Shown: positions 28,019-38,933, counted from the first letter of the stretch. The stretch is DNA of 64,000 nucleotides from Archaeoglobaceae archaeon (GCA_038734275.1 JAVYOO010000006.1:30700-94699), one strand, 5' to 3'. The notes: a model not told the origin generated them from the sequence alone. Numbers and translations: made by a program.

Positions 28019-29536
28019 ATGACAAACGTGATATACCAGACTCAATCCCTCTGTCCTGAATGCCTAAGGATCGTGGATGCAGAAGTTTATGAAGAAGATA
28101 ATCGGGTAATGATCAGAAAAAGCTGTTCTGAGCATGGAGAAGTTGTTGATGTTTACTGGGAAGATGCAGAATTCTTTAAAAAGGCAATGCGATTTGCTTC
28201 TGAGGGCAAAAAAGTTGATCCAATAACGGAATACAAAAGATGTCCTTTCAGCTGTGGAATTTGCGACAATCACAAAACCCATCCCGCTTTGCTTAACATT
28301 GCGGTAACCAACAGATGCGATTTTGCGTGCTGGTATTGTTTCTTCTACGCGGAACGCTCTGGGTTCGTTTTTGAGCCAACTATAGAACAGATAAAAAACA
28401 TGGTCAGGACTGCGAAGAATTTGAAGCCTATTGCCTGCAATGGAGTCCAGCTAACTGGTGGAGAACCAGCATTGAGAGAGGACTTGATAGAGGTAATCAA
28501 AGCAGTAAAATCAGAAGGAGTAAAGCATGTTCAGCTTAACACAAACGGAATAAGGCTTGCAAAAGATCCAGATTTTGCCTTAGAGGTTAAAAAAGCAGGA
28601 GTTGATGTTGTTTACCTCTCATTCGATGGATTAGACGAGAAAACAAACCCGAAAAATCATCGAGAGATCCCGAGAATATTTGAAAACTGCAGAAAAGCTC
28701 AGCTTGACCTTGTTCTTGTTCCAACGATAATAAAGAACGTTAACGATCATCAACTCGGAGATATGATAAGATTTGCAGCCAAAAACATCGATTTAGTCCG
28801 CTCGGTAAGCATTCAGCCAGTCAGTTTTGTTGGAAAAATGTCAAACAGAGATTTGAAGAAATACAGAATAACAATTCCCGGATGCATCAAGGCAATAGAA
28901 GAGCAGACAAATGGCGAAATCTCGAGAGAGGATTTTTATCCGATGTCGAGCTCCCTTCCGATAACGAGATTCGTAGAAGCCATCACGGGAGTGCCTCAGT
29001 ATACATTTACGCCCCACTTCGCCTGTGGTGTTGTAACAACGGTCTTTAGAGACGGGGAAAAGCTTATTCCAATAACAAGGTTTGTTGACGCTGAAGGTTT
29101 GCTCGAATACATGGCTGAAAGGGCTGAAGAGATCAAAAACAGCAGATTTAAGAAAATTAAAGTCTTTAAGAGCTTTTTAGACCTCAGAAAGTTTTTCGAT
29201 TTGTCCAAGGCACCGAAAAGCTTCGATGTGTCGAAGTTGCTTTTCAAGGTTCTTGTGGAGCACAGCTATTTTGCCTTATACGAGTGGCATAGAAAGTCAA
29301 TTCTTTTAGCGATGATGCACTTCCAAGACCTATACAACTACGATCTTGCAAGAGTTCAGAAGTGTATCATCCACTATGGCTCACCCGACGGCAGAATAAT
29401 ACCCTTCTGCACTTACAACGTCTTGCCTGAAATTTATCGAGACAGAATACAGAGAGAATTTGGAATTCCGCTTGAGGAGTGGAAAAGAAGGCATGGATTG
29501 AAAGAAGAAGCAACAATAAAAGTTCCGAGTAAGTAA
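28019..29536 (+). CDS. tes: Tetraether lipid synthase (Tes), radical SAM
   Basis: A 505-residue radical SAM protein matching the MJ0619/Tes family, which joins two archaeol phytanyl ends to form the biphytanyl chains of tetraether membrane lipids. The SAM cluster is C100, C104, C107 (RCDFACWYC), followed by the VQLTGGEPALR motif. Extra iron-sulfur or metal ligands are the N-terminal CPEC (12-15) with C36, C75/C79/C82, and C-terminal HFACGVV and QKCIIHYG ... PFCTYN, as expected for this multi-cluster enzyme. Full length for the family. It has its own TATA box. Confidence 0.88.
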   Translation: MTNVIYQTQSLCPECLRIVDAEVYEEDNRVMIRKSCSEHGEVVDVYWEDAEFFKKAMRFASEGKKVDPITEYKRCPFSCGICDNHKTHPALLNIAVTNRCDFACWYCFFYAERSGFVFEPTIEQIKNMVRTAKNLKPIACNGVQLTGGEPALREDLIEVIKAVKSEGVKHVQLNTNGIRLAKDPDFALEVKKAGVDVVYLSFDGLDEKTNPKNHREIPRIFENCRKAQLDLVLVPTIIKNVNDHQLGDMIRFAAKNIDLVRSVSIQPVSFVGKMSNRDLKKYRITIPGCIKAIEEQTNGEISREDFYPMSSSLPITRFVEAITGVPQYTFTPHFACGVVTTVFRDGEKLIPITRFVDAEGLLEYMAERAEEIKNSRFKKIKVFKSFLDLRKFFDLSKAPKSFDVSKLLFKVLVEHSYFALYEWHRKSILLAMMHFQDLYNYDLARVQKCIIHYGSPDGRIIPFCTYNVLPEIYRDRIQREFGIPLEEWKRRHGLKEEATIKVPSK

Positions 29537-29572
29537 AGAAAGCCTTATTATACGTTAAGACGACTTGACTTT

Positions 29573-30532
29573 GTGAAAATTCCCCTGCTAATCGCTTTGA
29601 ACTTACTCGTCCTTTTCACTTCTCTCAGCATAGGTAGCGCTCATTACGGATTCGGCGAACTTTTGGAAGTTATTCGAGGCACAGCAGATGAGACCGCGAA
29701 GGCGATAATACTCGACTACAGATTGCCAAGAGTTCTGCTTGCAATGATCGTTGGCGCATCGCTGTCCGCTTCAGGATGCTCACTTCAGGCTTTGTTCAGA
29801 AATCCGCTTGCGGAACCTTACGTTCTTGGGATAGCAAGTGGTGCAAGCCTTGGTGCGATTTTATCGGTTGTTTTTGGGCTTAACGTGTTCGGGAGAATTA
29901 TGCTCGCCTTTGTGTCAGCAATCCTTACCGCATACCTGGTATTCTTCATCGGAAACACAAAGAAGTTCAGAGATCAGAGCTATGCAATACTACTCGCTGG
30001 AATCGCTATAGCTTCTTTTCTTTCAGGAATTAACTCCCTTCTTATTTATCTGCACTCTCAAAGTCTTCATCAAGTAGTGTTCTGGCTTATGGGAAGCTTT
30101 TCAAATCCACAGTGGGAAGAGATTTACTTCTGCCTTCCCTTTTTGCTCATTGGAATCTCTTTTCTGCTTGCAACCTCCTGGAATCTGAACGCATTGCTTT
30201 TGGGCGATGAACATGCAAGAGCTGTGGGAATCAACGTGGACAGATACAGATCAGAGCTCATACTGTTCACCTCACTGCTAACATCCACAGCGGTAGCGGT
30301 TAGCGGTGTTATCGGATTCGTTGGAATAATAATTCCACACACAGTCAGAATTTTGATTGGAGAAGAGCACAGAAAGCTTTTGCCTGCAACTATACTGCTC
30401 GCAACAGCATTCATGCCCCTTGTAGATATATTTGCAAGAATTTCAACAAGCGGGGAAATTCCAGTTGGAGCTATTACTGCAATGCTTGGCGGACCCTTCT
30501 TCTTATACTTGCTTCTAAGGAGAGGGCTATGA
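29573..30532 (+). CDS. btuC: FecCD/BtuC-type ABC transporter permease
   Basis: A 319-residue membrane permease of the iron-siderophore/cobalamin type II importer family, with about nine or ten helices. Signatures are YRLPRVLLAMIVGASLSASG, NPLAEPYVLGIASGAS, and the GFVGIIIPH loop that contacts the ATPase. The start is a GTG. Cobalamin or cobinamide is the likely cargo because an ABC ATPase and a CbiZ amidohydrolase follow directly with overlapping codons. No periplasmic-binding protein gene is adjacent. Confidence 0.85.
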   Translation: MKIPLLIALNLLVLFTSLSIGSAHYGFGELLEVIRGTADETAKAIILDYRLPRVLLAMIVGASLSASGCSLQALFRNPLAEPYVLGIASGASLGAILSVVFGLNVFGRIMLAFVSAILTAYLVFFIGNTKKFRDQSYAILLAGIAIASFLSGINSLLIYLHSQSLHQVVFWLMGSFSNPQWEEIYFCLPFLLIGISFLLATSWNLNALLLGDEHARAVGINVDRYRSELILFTSLLTSTAVAVSGVIGFVGIIIPHTVRILIGEEHRKLLPATILLATAFMPLVDIFARISTSGEIPVGAITAMLGGPFFLYLLLRRGL

Positions 30533-31722
30533 GGCTAAAAATCGAGGGTCTAACTGTAAAGCTCGGAAGTTCTGAAGTTCTCAAGGATATCACTGTAGAG
30601 GCAAATGAAGGTGACTTCATCGCTTTACTTGGTCCCAATGGCAGTGGAAAGTCCACTCTGCTGAGAACCATCTTTGGAGTGATCAAGCCAATGAAAGGCG
30701 TTGTATTTTTCGATGGAAAAGAGCAAGAAATGGGTTATCTTCCACAGGATAGTGCTGATACAAACCTGAAGGCAATAGAAGTCGTCCTTCTTGGCAGAAC
30801 ACCATATCTGGGCAGAATAAAGATCCCGAAGGAAAAAGATTATGAGATTGCCTTAAAGGCTCTTAAGGACGTTGGCATCGAAAACCTTGCTGAAAGAAGG
30901 TTCTCTGAGCTCAGCGGTGGTGAGAAACAAAAGGTTCTTTTGGCAAGACTTTTCGCTCAGGAACCGAAGGTTCTTCTGCTCGATGAACCCACCGCCCATC
31001 TCGACATTTCTTCACAACTCGAGATTATGAGAATCATAAAGGAGCTTTCGAGAGACAGAATTGCCATTGTAGCCCTCCACGACATAAACCTTGCCCTATC
31101 ATTTGCAAACCGCATATTTATGATAAAAAGCGGTAAAGTAATTTACGCGGGAAATCCGAGAGAAGTAATTACTGAAGATAGCATAAGGGACATCTTCGGA
31201 ATTGAAGTAAGCGTAAGAAGACATGGGCAGATCTACGTTATTCCAAAGGTAAAGTCAAGCAGAAATGGTAAAAAAGTCCATTTGATCTGTGGTGGTGGAA
31301 GCGGAAGCGATATTATCCATTTGCTTAACATAAACGGATTTTCTGTTTCAGCTGGTGTTCTAAACGCTCTTGACTCCGATTGGGACACAATTTCGGAACT
31401 TGGGGGAGAAATAATTGATGCCCCGCCCTTCTCTGAGATAAGCGATGAAGCTTTTTACAGAAATTTGGAAGCTATAAAGAAAGCAGATGCAGTTGTTTTG
31501 GCAAATCTTAGTATAGGCAAGGGTAACTTTAAAAATCTGCTGTCCGCAAAGTTTGCAGGCGAACTTGGCAAGCTGATCGTTGTGCACAAGAGCGATTTCA
31601 AAGAAAGAAACTTCGCTGGTGAAGAAGCGGAAAAAATTTACTCAGAAATTCTAAAGAAGGCAATTGTTGTCAAAAATGAGGAGGAAGTTCTGAATGCCAT
31701 ACAAAAACTACTATCTCGATGA
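30529..31722 (+). CDS. btuD: ABC transporter ATPase, BtuD-type, with C-terminal extension
   Basis: A 397-residue protein. Residues 1-240 are the ATPase: Walker A GPNGSGKST at 35-43, the LSGGEKQ signature and Walker B LLLDEPTAHLD. Residues about 245-397 are an additional alpha/beta domain starting with KKVHLICGGGSGSD, with a Rossmann-like glycine loop; this extension is known from archaeal BtuD-type proteins, but its role is unclear. The ATG overlaps the permease TGA, and the end overlaps cbiZ by 29 bases. Confidence 0.85.
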   Translation: MRLKIEGLTVKLGSSEVLKDITVEANEGDFIALLGPNGSGKSTLLRTIFGVIKPMKGVVFFDGKEQEMGYLPQDSADTNLKAIEVVLLGRTPYLGRIKIPKEKDYEIALKALKDVGIENLAERRFSELSGGEKQKVLLARLFAQEPKVLLLDEPTAHLDISSQLEIMRIIKELSRDRIAIVALHDINLALSFANRIFMIKSGKVIYAGNPREVITEDSIRDIFGIEVSVRRHGQIYVIPKVKSSRNGKKVHLICGGGSGSDIIHLLNINGFSVSAGVLNALDSDWDTISELGGEIIDAPPFSEISDEAFYRNLEAIKKADAVVLANLSIGKGNFKNLLSAKFAGELGKLIVVHKSDFKERNFAGEEAEKIYSEILKKAIVVKNEEEVLNAIQKLLSR

Positions 31723-32254
31723 TACAACTCTCATAGTCCACGGAAATTTCTTCGGCGTGAGCACGGGGCTTCTTGGTGGGTGGAAGAGCGTTAAATCTGC
31801 GTTTAATCACACTGTCAGCGACGAATTCTACAAAATGGACCCTGTTGATTATTTAAAGCTTGTAGCGAAAAAATACGGGCTAAAAAGCTATTTTGGTCTT
31901 TTAACCGCAGTATCAATGAAAAATCTGAGCATTAAAAGCCATGGTAGTGTCACAGCCTTTGTTACCGCGGGAGTGGATAATCCAAACGATATGACAATTA
32001 ACATAATCCTCGTGCTTGAGGCGAAGGTGAGCAAAGCGGGATTGCTGAACGCCATTATTACGGCAACTGAGGCAAAGAGTAAAGCTTTATTTGAGCTTGG
32101 CTACAAATTCACAGGCACCACTACTGACGCGGTCGTCGTGCTGAGCACGATGAATGGAAAATACGAGAGATTTACGGGTCCAGCAACCTTTCTCGGGAAG
32201 GCAATCTGGAAATGCGTTTCGCATGCAGTGAAGGAAAGCCTTGAAAAGGGATGA
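31694..32254 (+). CDS. cbiZ: Adenosylcobinamide amidohydrolase CbiZ
   Basis: A 186-residue protein of the CbiZ family, which cleaves the amide linkage of imported adenosylcobinamide or pseudo-B12 to give adenosylcobyric acid, so that the lower ligand can be rebuilt. Family signatures are the SVTAFVTAGVDNP stretch, MTINIILV, and the late TGTTTDAVVVL motif. Its ATG lies 29 bases inside the ABC ATPase gene. Together the three genes form a corrinoid uptake and remodelling operon. The end lies four bases from the convergent regulator gene. Confidence 0.9.
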   Translation: MPYKNYYLDDTTLIVHGNFFGVSTGLLGGWKSVKSAFNHTVSDEFYKMDPVDYLKLVAKKYGLKSYFGLLTAVSMKNLSIKSHGSVTAFVTAGVDNPNDMTINIILVLEAKVSKAGLLNAIITATEAKSKALFELGYKFTGTTTDAVVVLSTMNGKYERFTGPATFLGKAIWKCVSHAVKESLEKG

Positions 32255-32258
32255 GTAT

Positions 32259-33284
32259 TCAGGTCAATTTATAGCCTGAAGTGATCTTGATCAGACTTTC
32301 GAACCAATCAGAATTCATGAGCTCTTTTAAGCGTTCAATCGCTTTTGATTTTCTATTCTTCAATGCAAAGCATTCGTAAGACTCCCAAACAACGTGGAAA
32401 AACCTCAAATTGTATTTCTCTGCGAAGAACCGAATCAAAAGCCCCACATCGAATTTCGATTCCGAGATCTGCTTGGCTACTTCTTCATGAGTGTAGAATT
32501 CGGTCTCGTAGCCCTGAATGCTTTCAATAGCCAAATTTAGCTTCTTTGAATGTTCTTTGAGGATTTGATCCAAAATCAACCTCGTCCCCGAACCCCTGTT
32601 CCTGTTAGCCAATCTCAATTCTCCCCTAAGAATTTCAGCCATGAGTTCTTCAAAGCTTTCGAATTTCAAATCCTTTCGGTAAGCCATCACAATCTCTCTC
32701 TCAAAACCCCCAAGCTTTTCAACCATGTCCTTAAGCCAGAATTTTTCAAGAAAACTGGAGTTGTAGCTACCAGATTGGGGATCATAAAGATGCATGCATG
32801 CAACATCTGCTTCGCCAAGGGTAAGCATTGCCAATGCCATCCCAGAACCAATGTTTAGACTTCTAACGCTGAATTCTTCGCTGAGCTTTTCGATGACCGC
32901 TGACAAAATTGGATCGTGGCTGTGTGCAATCACAATCTCTGCTTCTTCCGCGATCGCATTCATTTTTCCTGCTAAGCCCAATTTTTCAAGCCTTGCGTTA
33001 GCCTTTTCGTAGACTTCAAGCAGTTTTTTCCCAAAATCGGTCAATTCAGCTTTTCCACCTTCCCTGCCCCCCTTCCTGGCTTCGACGATCTTTTTGCCAG
33101 TTAAACGTTCCATTCTGCTTATCGTGTTCCAGAGTTTTGCATAAGGGATCCCAAGAGCCCTTGAAGCTGAAATTAAAGATTTGTTTTCATCTAATGCTCT
33201 TAAAATGCTTGCTATCCTGAAATCAACGATCTTATCGCCCCGATATTCGATCAAAGCTTCGTAGCGAACAGTGATTTCTTCCAT
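32259..33284 (-). CDS. ModE-like regulator: winged helix fused to a substrate-binding-protein-like domain
   Basis: A 341-residue protein. Residues about 5-100 are a ModE-type winged helix (SASRALGIPYAKLWNTISRM and the GREGGKAELTDFG wing). In place of the usual TOBE ligand domain, residues 110-341 are a periplasmic-binding-protein-like domain with RNRGSGTRLILD, as in archaeal molybdate/tungstate regulators. I chose ATG 33284; an upstream start at 33353 would overlap the promoter region. It is divergent from wtpABC across a ModE-type inverted repeat, so it probably senses molybdate or tungstate and controls both itself and the transporter. Confidence 0.88.
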   Translation of the reverse strand: MEEITVRYEALIEYRGDKIVDFRIASILRALDENKSLISASRALGIPYAKLWNTISRMERLTGKKIVEARKGGREGGKAELTDFGKKLLEVYEKANARLEKLGLAGKMNAIAEEAEIVIAHSHDPILSAVIEKLSEEFSVRSLNIGSGMALAMLTLGEADVACMHLYDPQSGSYNSSFLEKFWLKDMVEKLGGFEREIVMAYRKDLKFESFEELMAEILRGELRLANRNRGSGTRLILDQILKEHSKKLNLAIESIQGYETEFYTHEEVAKQISESKFDVGLLIRFFAEKYNLRFFHVVWESYECFALKNRKSKAIERLKELMNSDWFESLIKITSGYKLT

Positions 33285-33311
33285 GAAAAAAGTCGTGGCG
33301 AGGTTTAAAAG

Positions 33312-33333
33312 CGTTATTCGTTTTTTGATAACG
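33312..33333. promoter_or_regulatory. ModE-type operator between divergent promoters
   Basis: CGTTAT (33312-33317) and ATAACG (33328-33333) form a perfect inverted repeat separated by ten bases. The E. coli ModE operator, as I recall it, has the same CGTTAT...ATAACG half-sites with a 12-base spacer. On one side lies a TATA-like TTTAAAA (33304-33310, read on the minus strand) about 25 bases from the regulator start, and on the other an AATTTTTTATT (33337-33347) about 25 bases from the wtpA start, so one site could block both promoters. Confidence 0.7.
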
Positions 33334-33349
33334 AAAAATTTTTTATTGA

Positions 33350-35060
<1,711 letters not shown>

Positions 35061-35067
<7 letters not shown>

Positions 35068-36098
35068 AGGTTGAAGACTTATCTAAAAGCTGGAAAGGAT
35101 TCAGGCTCGAGAAAATCAGCTTTGAAGTCAAAAAAGGAGAATACTTCATACTTCTCGGACCAAGCGGAGCGGGAAAGACATTACTACTTGAGACGATTGC
35201 AGGAATTTATAAGCCAGATAATGGCAGAGTTCTGCTTGAAGGCAATGAAATTACGCATTTGCCCCCTGAAAAGAGAAACATCGCCTACATACCACAAAAC
35301 TATGGTCTTTTTCCGCACTTAAATGCCTACGAGAATATAGCCTATGGACTTAAACTAAGAAAAATTGGCAAGGATAAAATTCGAAGAGAAGTTGAGCAAA
35401 TTGCAGAAACGCTTGAGATCAAGAATTTGCTAAATAAGAATGTCAAGGCGTTGAGCGGTGGAGAACAGCAGAGAGTTGCAATCGCGAGAGCTTTGGTTGT
35501 TAAACCCAAAATTCTTCTTCTCGATGAACCATTTTCAAACCTCGATGCAAACTTAAAAACTAAGCTAATGAAGGAAATGAAGGTTTGGAGAAAAGATTTT
35601 TGCTTTACTGCGATCCACGTAACGCATTCTTTCGAGGAGGCAATTCTTTTGGGTGATCGTGCTGGAATAATGATCAATGGAAAGCTGGAGCAAGTGGGAG
35701 AGATAAAAGAAGTTTTCTCGAAACCCGAAAATGAAAGAGTTGCAAAATTTTTAGGGCATGAAAATATACTTGAAGGTGAAGCAGAAGGAAATTTTGTCAA
35801 AGTAAACGGATTGAAAATAGAGATCCCAATAAAGGCTTATGGAAAGCTTAGAATCACAATACCGCCAGAAGGAATACTCATTTCTAAGGTGCATTTTGTT
35901 AGCTCAGCAAGAAACAACTTCAGAGCGAAAATTGATGGTTTTGAGGACTTGGGGGCAATGGTGAAACTTAAACTATCCATCGAAGGCATCATGCTTTCCG
36001 CTTACCTGACCAAAGCCTCCTTTATAGAGATGGGGCTTTCTGAAGGCGAAGAAGTTTACGTAAGCTTTAAAGCCACTTCTGTGCACGTTTTCGGTTGA
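35061..36098 (+). CDS. wtpC: Tungstate/molybdate ABC transporter ATPase WtpC
   Basis: A 345-residue ATPase: Walker A GPSGAGKT at residues 33-40, a Q-loop in [10 protein letters not shown], the [15 protein letters not shown] signature, Walker [12 protein letters not shown] and the H-loop HVTHSFEEA. Residues about 230-345 form a regulatory TOBE-type domain, which in ModC-like ATPases can bind the oxyanion and inhibit uptake. ATG 35061, seven bases before the wtpB stop ends, is preferred over a TTG at 35055. Confidence 0.92.
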
Positions 36099-36100
36099 AA

Positions 36101-36505
36101 TCACTTTTTAACAAGCCTTAAAATGAAGCTCACGAGTTCTTCGAAATTTCCCCTGTATTTAAAAACAACATTTTTGTAATCTCCATTGTCGAGGGCGATT
36201 TTAGGATAGTTCTCTTTTGAAAATCCTTCTGTCAAAATGAGATCATAGCCTTTGAAGAACCCAGCCACTGTCTTCAGGTCTCCTCCTCGCTGTATCACCG
36301 CCACCTTGTCATTCGAAACTATTGCCACGTCTGCGCCAGCCTTGAAAATCCTGTCAGAGTCTTTTCCTTCAACGTCGAGCTCAAAACCCTTATGTGCATG
36401 CTTTATTACCGCCACTTTTACCCCTTTGCTAATCAGAATTGGGACAAGCTTTTCTATAAGAGTTGTTTTTCCAGTATTCGACTTCCCAACAATGCTCAGA
36501 ATCAT
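36101..36505 (-). CDS. mobB: Molybdopterin-guanine dinucleotide biosynthesis protein MobB
   Basis: A 134-residue P-loop GTPase (VGKSNTGKTTL at residues 6-16), with VAVIKHAHKGFELD and LTEGFSKENYPKI as MobB signatures. It helps MobA attach GMP to molybdenum or tungsten cofactor. Convergent with wtpC at a 2-base gap, so it is beside the oxyanion transporter but on the other strand. Its ATG overlaps the stop of the upstream UbiD gene by one base. Confidence 0.9.
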   Translation of the reverse strand: MILSIVGKSNTGKTTLIEKLVPILISKGVKVAVIKHAHKGFELDVEGKDSDRIFKAGADVAIVSNDKVAVIQRGGDLKTVAGFFKGYDLILTEGFSKENYPKIALDNGDYKNVVFKYRGNFEELVSFILRLVKK

Positions 36506-37734
36506 TAAATCACTCTTTCGAATTCTTTCGCTCTTTTAAGCGGTTTTGTCGCATCTATTCCCCATTTAGTCGTAGTTTCATCCGCAGAAGGATCAAGACT
36601 GCTCCCTCTTGCCCCCTTTACGATAACCAAGTCTCTGTCCGCCTGAAATCTCGTGGCTATTGCGTAATCGACGTCTTCGTAGCTGAAAATGTCTATATCT
36701 TCATCCACGACTATGACCCCTTTAAGGCTTGGGTTCGCAGACAATGCTGCGAGAATTGCGTTCTTTGCATCGCCATCTGTTTTTTTCTCAATCTGAACAA
36801 CCGCATGGAAGTAGTTTCTGCTTCCAGTTGTTGTGACAACATTTTTAACCTTGCAAACATTCGAAACAAAGCGATAAATGATTGGCTCATACGGAACTCC
36901 CATCAGAATGCGGTGCTCCATGCCTCCGGGGGTTATTGAGTAGTAAATGAAGTCTTCTTTGGCAAAGAATTCGTCAATAACGAGCACGGGCTCTTTTCTA
37001 ACGTCATCGTAAGTCCCAGTTATGTCTACAAAGGGCCCTTCATCAGTGGTTTCCGCTGTAATTCTGCCAAAAAGAGCGATCTCGGAGTCAGGAACGAGCA
37101 GATCGCCTTTTCGGTATAGAGTTAAACCATTCATCAGCTTTGAAGCGTAGCTGAACTCCTCGCCAACACCAACTCTTGTGGCTGAGGCAAGCAAAAATAG
37201 CGGATGCACTCCTATGCAGACCGCAACCTTAAGTTCTTCGCCATTCTCAATAGCGTCTCTCCACATCAAATAAGTGTGCCTCGGGGCCACGAGGCGAATT
37301 GCGAAGCTTTTCTCGTCGATCAGCATCATTCTGTGTATACTCGCATTGAAGCGCTCTCTTTTGGCTATAACAACTCCTCCCGTGACATATCTTGAGCGAT
37401 CTTTCGGAAAATACTTTATGATCGGCAAATCGAATAAATTCACTTTCCTTTTCCTCAAACCAAGTTCAGAAAAGTCTTTAAATGAAATTTTTTCCTCTTT
37501 TTCGTAAATTTTTGCAAGTTCAACTGCAAGTCTCCTTGGATCTGCATTTAAATATGCTGCAAGAAGTTCTCTTGAACTTACGAAGTTCTTGGCAACTTTT
37601 TTGCCTTCTACTGTCAAAATAACTGGCTTATCCATCAGACCTTTTCGCTTAATGGTATCGAGAACTTCATCGTGTCTTAGGTTTTCATCCAGAACTACGG
37701 GATTTACTGTTTTTATCACTTCTCTCAGATTCAT
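36505..37734 (-). CDS. UbiD family (de)carboxylase
   Basis: A 409-residue prenylated-FMN-dependent decarboxylase family member. Typical features are IKYFPKDRSRYVTGGVV, the SIHRMML substrate strand, VCIGVHPLFLLAS and the ITGTYDD and FHAVVQIEKK segments. In archaea one UbiD homolog of about this size, anhydromevalonate phosphate decarboxylase, works in the modified mevalonate pathway to isoprenoids, so that role is a serious candidate; others decarboxylate aromatic acids. It needs a UbiX flavin prenyltransferase encoded elsewhere. It is translationally coupled to mobB. Confidence 0.87.
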   Translation of the reverse strand: MNLREVIKTVNPVVLDENLRHDEVLDTIKRKGLMDKPVILTVEGKKVAKNFVSSRELLAAYLNADPRRLAVELAKIYEKEEKISFKDFSELGLRKRKVNLFDLPIIKYFPKDRSRYVTGGVVIAKRERFNASIHRMMLIDEKSFAIRLVAPRHTYLMWRDAIENGEELKVAVCIGVHPLFLLASATRVGVGEEFSYASKLMNGLTLYRKGDLLVPDSEIALFGRITAETTDEGPFVDITGTYDDVRKEPVLVIDEFFAKEDFIYYSITPGGMEHRILMGVPYEPIIYRFVSNVCKVKNVVTTTGSRNYFHAVVQIEKKTDGDAKNAILAALSANPSLKGVIVVDEDIDIFSYEDVDYAIATRFQADRDLVIVKGARGSSLDPSADETTTKWGIDATKPLKRAKEFERVI

Positions 37735-37755
37735 ATCGCTGGGACGCCTTTTGGT

Positions 37756-38202
37756 TTATTTTTTCTTTGCTGAAATGATTGTTGCATAATCCTTCTCGCT
37801 GATTTCTCTCATAGCCTTGCCCATTAAATGCCCCGTCCACTTTTTCTTGTTCTTGATTAGATCCAGTTTTGGAATCAGAGATTTAAAATCGATTGGTTCT
37901 TTAAAGATTTCTACGGGCTTTATTTTTATTCTTAGCGGAAAAATTTCGTTTCCCATACCCTTGGGCGATTTGAAGATTCTTGAAGAGTCTTTGAAAACCT
38001 CAGAAGTCGCTTCGAACTCCGCAACAATTCTTGGCTCTTTAATCTCATCGTCTTTTCTTTCCTGCTTGAGATAAATCAAAAGCCTGTCGCCATTTTTTAC
38101 CTTTGAAATTGTGTTTTTATGTCTTTCGGGAACACCCCAGATGTTTTTGTTTTTTATAATTTCCCAGTTCTCTTCAGTCGTGATGCAAAGCCAGAAAGCC
38201 AT
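37756..38202 (-). CDS. EVE domain protein
   Basis: A 148-residue PUA-like EVE domain protein. The N-terminal [14 protein letters not shown], the [12 protein letters not shown] loop and GDRLLIYLK are characteristic, the last forming the pocket that reads modified bases in DNA or RNA. The C-terminal part, [12 protein letters not shown], agrees with the family. It is separated from ubiD by 21 bases on the same strand. Exact ligand unknown. Confidence 0.85.
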   Translation of the reverse strand: MAFWLCITTEENWEIIKNKNIWGVPERHKNTISKVKNGDRLLIYLKQERKDDEIKEPRIVAEFEATSEVFKDSSRIFKSPKGMGNEIFPLRIKIKPVEIFKEPIDFKSLIPKLDLIKNKKKWTGHLMGKAMREISEKDYATIISAKKK

Positions 38203-38287
38203 AAAGAATCATGAAGATCAACATTATAAAATTCTTTCGATATCAATGACGGGCAAAATTTAAAATAAATGGCAAAGTCTAAATACC

Positions 38288-38686
38288 ATGGATGAACTCG
38301 AAGAGATACGAAAGAAAAAGCTCATGGAGTTGATGAAGATGGCTGATAAAAAAGATAATTTGAGCGAACCCGTGAAACTGGATTCCAAGAATTTTGACGA
38401 GATCACGAAAAAGAATGAGAACGTTGTGGTGGACTTCTGGGCGGAATGGTGCATGCCCTGCAGATATATTGCACCAATAATTGATGAACTTGCAAAAGAA
38501 TACGCTGGAAAGGTTGTATTCGGTAAATTGAACGTCGATGAAAATCAGAATATTGCAGTTCGATTTGGAATTTCTGCTATTCCAACGCTTATATTCTTCA
38601 AAAATGGGAGAGCAATAGATCAAATCGTAGGAGCGATGCCCAAAAAAGAGATAAAGAGATGGATAGAAACAAATATTCAGCGGTAG
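38288..38686 (+). CDS. trxA: Thioredoxin
   Basis: A 132-residue thioredoxin with the active site WCMPC at residues 54-58 and the cis-proline in SAIPTLIFF. The first 27 residues are a charged helical extension not found in E. coli thioredoxin. It is cytoplasmic and reduces protein disulfides. A small zinc-ribbon gene follows after 19 bases and then the L1 operon, so the whole string may be read together. Confidence 0.93.
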   Translation: MDELEEIRKKKLMELMKMADKKDNLSEPVKLDSKNFDEITKKNENVVVDFWAEWCMPCRYIAPIIDELAKEYAGKVVFGKLNVDENQNIAVRFGISAIPTLIFFKNGRAIDQIVGAMPKKEIKRWIETNIQR

Positions 38687-38705
38687 TGAATCTGGAGGAG
38701 AGAGT

Positions 38706-38933
38706 ATGGAGCTTGTATGCAAGGCATGTGGGAAAAAGATAGCGATCGATGAAAAATTCGGCATTCAGGAATGTAGCTGTGGAGCTTATTATCGAAGAAG
38801 CAGGGATTTCTCACAAAAGTGGGTTTTTGCAGGCTTTGGCAAGGCTACAAAGGAGAAGACCAAAGAAGAACTGGAAAGCAAGGAAGAAAAGGAAAAATAT
38901 GAAGTTCAGAAGCTCAGAAAGAAGAAGAGCTGA
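38706..38933 (+). CDS. Small zinc-ribbon protein of unknown function
   Basis: A 75-residue protein. Four cysteines, CKACGKKI at residues 5-12 and C25/C27 (QECSCGAYY), form a probable zinc ribbon. The rest is a lysine- and glutamate-rich helix (about residues 47-75) that would bind nucleic acid or act as a linker. A strong ribosome binding site GGAGGAG precedes the ATG, supporting expression. No family name recognised; the position between thioredoxin and the ribosomal L1 operon suggests translation or redox roles. Confidence 0.75.
   Translation: MELVCKACGKKIAIDEKFGIQECSCGAYYRRSRDFSQKWVFAGFGKATKEKTKEELESKEEKEKYEVQKLRKKKS

Noticed and set aside
29537..29572. Possible cobalamin riboswitch before the corrinoid operon
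   Set aside because: Only 36 bases separate the genes, too short for the roughly 200-base cobalamin riboswitch, and no B12-box is visible.
36463..36939. A 158-codon plus-strand frame within the UbiD gene
   Set aside because: Antisense to a complete and recognisable UbiD protein; the composition, rich in Cys, Ser and Arg, is that of a shadow frame.
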